Made by a program: the position numbers and the translations under genes. From Polyangiaceae bacterium (lineage in GTDB: Bacteria > Myxococcota_A > Polyangia > Polyangiales > Polyangiaceae): DNA of 32,554 nucleotides. The notes under the pieces were generated by a model. It did no database searches and was not told where the DNA came from. It saw only the letters and a program-made list of their open reading frames with translations. The stretch is taken from contig JALHPN010000092.1 of the NCBI GenBank assembly GCA_022842465.1, positions 1 to 32,554 on the forward strand. Direction: 5' to 3'. Positions 29,819 through 32,554 of this stretch are shown piece after piece. Position 1 is the first letter of the stretch. The number at the start of each line of letters is the position of its first letter.

Positions 29819-32224
29819 TTGGCGACCCCCACCACGCCCTTCGGGCCGCTCGCCCGCCTCGCCCGCGCGTGGCTCGACACGCCCGACGCGCCTCTGCTCG
29901 ACGTCCTCGTCCGCGAAGGTCGCGACGTCACGGACCTCGTCCCCGAGGAGCGCCGCTCCGACTGGACGAAGCTCCTCGACGGCCTTTCGCGGGAGGGGGA
30001 GTCGGGGCGGGCGCGCGCCTACGTCGAGGGCCTCGATCGCGCTTGCAAGCTGTTCGGGAAGAAGCCGCGCGCGGCGAAGCCGGCGCCGCCGCTCGGCGCC
30101 CTCGATCCGGTCGACCGCCTGCCGGGCCTCGGGCCGACCGCACGCACGAAGCTCGCCGAGCACGGGATCGCGCGCGTCGCCGATCTCCTCTGGGTCCCGC
30201 CCGTCGCCTGGGACGATCTCCGCGCCCCCGTCCGCCTCGCGGAGGCGATCGACGCGGCGCGCGCGTTCGCCGAGGGCGATCACCCCGGCCGCCCGCCGCG
30301 CGTCGTGCTCCACGCCGTCGTCAAGGCGGCGAGCGTCATCCCGATCCGCCGGCGCCGAGGCGTCCGCGTCGTCGTCCAGGACGAGGCGGATGCGAAGTGC
30401 ACGCTGCACGCCTTCTGGTTCTTCCTGGCGCACGGCCTCCTCGCGCTCGCGAAGCCCGACGCGCGCGTCCTCCTCGTCGGGCGGATCCGCGTCGAGAAGG
30501 GGAAGCCGCCGCGCGTCGCGCATCCGGAGCTCTTCCTCGACGAGCCGTCCGCGCGGCGGGTGCGAGCGCGCTACCCGAAGCTCGGGCCGAGCGAGGCCTC
30601 GCTCCGGACCGGCATCGCGCACGCCCTCGGGCGGGGGCTCGTCGCCGATCCCGTGCCGCCGTCGATCGCGGCGCGCGAAGGGATGACGACCGCAGGGGAC
30701 GTGCTCGCCGCGATCCACGCGACGCAGGGCGAGGTGCCCGGGGCCGGAGCGCAGATCGCGTTCACCGAGCGTCTCGCCTGGGCCGAGGCCTTCACGCGCG
30801 CGTGGGAGCGCCTCGCGCGCGGCGCCGAGGAGGGGCGCGCGCCCGCGCCGGCGCTGCCGCCGAGGCCGGAGCTCGTAGACGCGCTCGAGCGCGAGCTCGG
30901 CTTCACGTTCACGCGCGACCAGCGCGCCGCCATAGGCGCGGTCTCCGCCGAGCTCGCGAAGGACCAGCCCATGCGACGTCTCCTCCTCGGCGACGTCGGG
31001 ACCGGCAAGACCGCCGTCGCGCTCGCCGCCGCCGCGCAGGCGGTCGCCGCGGGTAAGCAGGTCGCGATCCTCGCGCCGACGAGCGTGCTCGCCGAGCAGT
31101 ACCTCCGCGCCGTTCTGCCCCTCGAGCGCGCCGCGCGCGTGAAGGTCGCGTTCGTCGCCGCCGGGCAGCCGGCTGCCGCGCGCCGCGCCGCCGTCGCGTC
31201 GCTTCTCGACGGATCGGCCAGGGTCGCGATCGGGACGCACGCGCTCCTCGGCGAGGGGCTCGTGATGCCGTCGCTCGCGCTCGTGGTCGTCGACGAGCAG
31301 CAGCGGCTCGGCGTCGCGCAGCGCCTCTCGCTCGTGCGAAAGGGGGCGCGCCCGCATCTCCTCACGCTCACCGCGACGCCGATCCCTCGCACGCTGGCCC
31401 TCGCGCTCCGCGGCGAGCTCCGGACGAGCACGCTCCGCGAGCGTCCGGCCGGACGCCCTCCGCCGTCGACGGAGCTCGTGCCGCGCGCGCGGGAGGCCTC
31501 GGTCGTCGCGCAGGTCGTGTCGGCGGTGAAGGAGGGGGGCCGCGCGTTCTGGGTCGTGCCGCGCGTCCTCGAGCCCGAGGCCGGTGACGACGAGGCGCCC
31601 ACCGAGGACGAGAGGCTCGCGTCGGTCGTGACGCGGGCGCGCGTCCTCGGCGAGACGCTCGGCACGACGAACGTGGGGATGATCCACGGCGGGCTCTCCG
31701 CGAACGAGAAGCGCCGCGTGATGGAGAGCTTCCGCCGCGGCGAGTCGCCCGTCCTCGTGGGGACGACCGTGATCGAGGTCGGCGTCGACGTGCCCGAGGC
31801 GACGCTCATGGTCGTCGAGGACGCGGAGCTCTTCGGCCTCGCGCAGCTCCACCAGCTCCGCGGCCGCGTCGGGCGAGGGGAGCGACGCGGTCGATGCGTC
31901 CTCTTCCACGGTGACGAGCTCACGGCGCTCGCGAGGTCGCGCCTCGAGGCGCTCGCCTCCCTCGACGGCGGCGAGGAGGTCGCGAGGGCCGATCTCGAGC
32001 TCCGCGGGGCCGGCGATCTCGGCGGCACGCGGCAGCATGGTTCGGAGGAGGACCTCGTCTACCTCGATCCGAACGCGACCTATCCGTGGCTCGAGCGGAT
32101 CGAGGAGGACGCCCGCGCGCTCTTCGCCAGAGACCCGCGCCTCGAGGCCGAGGAGCACGCCGTCCTGGGCTCGCTCGCCGCCCGCCTCGGGCGCGTGATC
32201 GCCGTGCGCGAGGAGGCGGGATGA
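29819..32224 (+). CDS. recG: ATP-dependent DNA helicase RecG
   Basis: An 801-residue helicase that remodels stalled forks and recombination intermediates. An N-terminal extension of about 95 residues precedes the HhH-like segment DRLPGLGPTARTKLAEHGI. The wedge domain is recognisable but diverged. Walker A is GDVGTGKT (about 391-398), followed by LAPTSVLAEQY, motif II VVDEQQRLGVAQR (about 494), motif III LTATPIPRTLAL, and then IHGGLSANEKRRVMESFRRGESPVLVGTTVIEVGVDVPEA and QLHQLRGRVGRG. The usual DEQH is DEQQ. The C-terminal LELRGAGDLGGTRQHG is canonical. The start appears to be TTG 29819, with no better codon nearby. It ends in ATGA overlapping the next gene. Confidence 0.95.
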   Translation: MATPTTPFGPLARLARAWLDTPDAPLLDVLVREGRDVTDLVPEERRSDWTKLLDGLSREGESGRARAYVEGLDRACKLFGKKPRAAKPAPPLGALDPVDRLPGLGPTARTKLAEHGIARVADLLWVPPVAWDDLRAPVRLAEAIDAARAFAEGDHPGRPPRVVLHAVVKAASVIPIRRRRGVRVVVQDEADAKCTLHAFWFFLAHGLLALAKPDARVLLVGRIRVEKGKPPRVAHPELFLDEPSARRVRARYPKLGPSEASLRTGIAHALGRGLVADPVPPSIAAREGMTTAGDVLAAIHATQGEVPGAGAQIAFTERLAWAEAFTRAWERLARGAEEGRAPAPALPPRPELVDALERELGFTFTRDQRAAIGAVSAELAKDQPMRRLLLGDVGTGKTAVALAAAAQAVAAGKQVAILAPTSVLAEQYLRAVLPLERAARVKVAFVAAGQPAAARRAAVASLLDGSARVAIGTHALLGEGLVMPSLALVVVDEQQRLGVAQRLSLVRKGARPHLLTLTATPIPRTLALALRGELRTSTLRERPAGRPPPSTELVPRAREASVVAQVVSAVKEGGRAFWVVPRVLEPEAGDDEAPTEDERLASVVTRARVLGETLGTTNVGMIHGGLSANEKRRVMESFRRGESPVLVGTTVIEVGVDVPEATLMVVEDAELFGLAQLHQLRGRVGRGERRGRCVLFHGDELTALARSRLEALASLDGGEEVARADLELRGAGDLGGTRQHGSEEDLVYLDPNATYPWLERIEEDARALFARDPRLEAEEHAVLGSLAARLGRVIAVREEAG

Positions 32225-32554
32225 GCGAGAGGCGGCTCCGAGGCGCCCTCCACGACGTCGGCGGCGTGCTCGCTTCCTTCGTCGTCCTCCTCGTCCTCGA
32301 GAACCTGGCGATCGGGTTCGGCTACCGAGCGGAGTTCACGGCCGGCTGGGAGATGTCGCTGGCCGGGAGCGCTCTCGGCCCCCTCGCCCTCGCCGCGTCG
32401 ATCCCGCTCGCGTGCGCCGCGGTCGGGCTCGGTCACCTCCTCGCGCGGAGGGACGCGCGCCCCCTCGCGGCGCTCGCGGCGGCGGCAGGCGCCTTCGTGG
32501 GGCTCGGCGTCACGAACGGACGCCACTTCGCGAGCTTGGCCCTGCGCGTCCCGT
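32221..32554 (+). CDS. Multi-pass membrane protein (3' end missing)
   Basis: ATG 32221 overlaps the recG stop (ATGA), and the frame stays open to the window edge (111 codons). Hydrophobic segments are VLASFVVLLVLENLAIGFGY, a longer one with PLALAASIPLACAAVGLG, and LAALAAAAGAFVGLGV; the last is followed by TNGRHFASLALRVP. This layout of N-terminal spans before a possible large domain resembles membrane-bound sulfatase-like proteins of myxobacteria, but the visible part is too short to decide. It is probably translated together with recG. Confidence 0.6.
   Translation, partial: MSERRLRGALHDVGGVLASFVVLLVLENLAIGFGYRAEFTAGWEMSLAGSALGPLALAASIPLACAAVGLGHLLARRDARPLAALAAAAGAFVGLGVTNGRHFASLALRVP

Noticed and set aside
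29687..32158. An 823-codon open frame antisense to recG
   Set aside because: It is Arg/Glu/Asp-rich with no domain and mirrors recG codon structure. RecG motifs are complete on the other strand.

Overview
The window is about 70% GC and looks like a chromosomal piece of a myxobacterium (Myxococcota, probably a Polyangia-type lineage). Support comes from three Hanks-type Ser/Thr kinases in 32 kb, one fused to a receiver domain and one with the HRDVSPQN catalytic-loop variant. Further support is a secreted protein with a MYXO-CTERM-like tail (GCS motif, hydrophobic stretch, RRRR), many Asp/Gly/Ala-rich lipoproteins, PEGA-type proteins beside kinases, and a sigma-54 response regulator. No plasmid, phage or transposon gene is visible.

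Layout. 1-4385 (+): the end of a secreted protein with a post-COAP-1-like domain, a von Willebrand A lipoprotein and a HerA-like ATPase. 4392-8947: a lipoprotein alpha/beta hydrolase (-), a C-terminally anchored small protein (+), a TetR regulator (-) divergent from a COQ4-like protein (+) across a near-perfect 25-bp palindrome, a YheT-type hydrolase (-) and a YkgJ-type cysteine-cluster protein (-). 8976-13216 (mostly -): a lipoprotein, a secreted protein, a kinase-receiver fusion, a truncated tautomerase (+) and a Sel1-repeat lipoprotein. 13217-14425 holds no convincing protein gene. It contains two kinds of short repeat, tRNA-Gly(CCC) with its own promoter, and a densely folded candidate non-coding RNA of about 420 nt ending in a strong intrinsic terminator. 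This is the most unusual part of the window.

14426-18790: a lipoprotein (-), a small multi-pass membrane protein overlapping an isoaspartyl peptidase/asparaginase (+), a tiny basic ORF (-), a trypsin-fold protein that has lost its catalytic His and Ser (+) and a PEGA lipoprotein (-). 18790-24714 (-): guaA downstream of a kinase / PEGA-like / kinase group. 24836-25315 (+): dut. 25316-29244 (-): a compact envelope cluster reading small protein, BamD, serine protease with a possible beta-barrel tail, and NtrC-type regulator. 29329-32554 (+): greA, recG and the start of a membrane protein.

The genes mix housekeeping functions (GMP synthesis, dUTP removal, transcript cleavage, fork rescue, outer-membrane assembly) with lineage-specific signalling and secretion. 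Packing is tight: several convergent pairs end within 0-6 bp of each other or overlap, and several co-directional pairs overlap by 1-17 nt, which suggests translational coupling. All functional statements rest on motif reading by eye; no database search was run.
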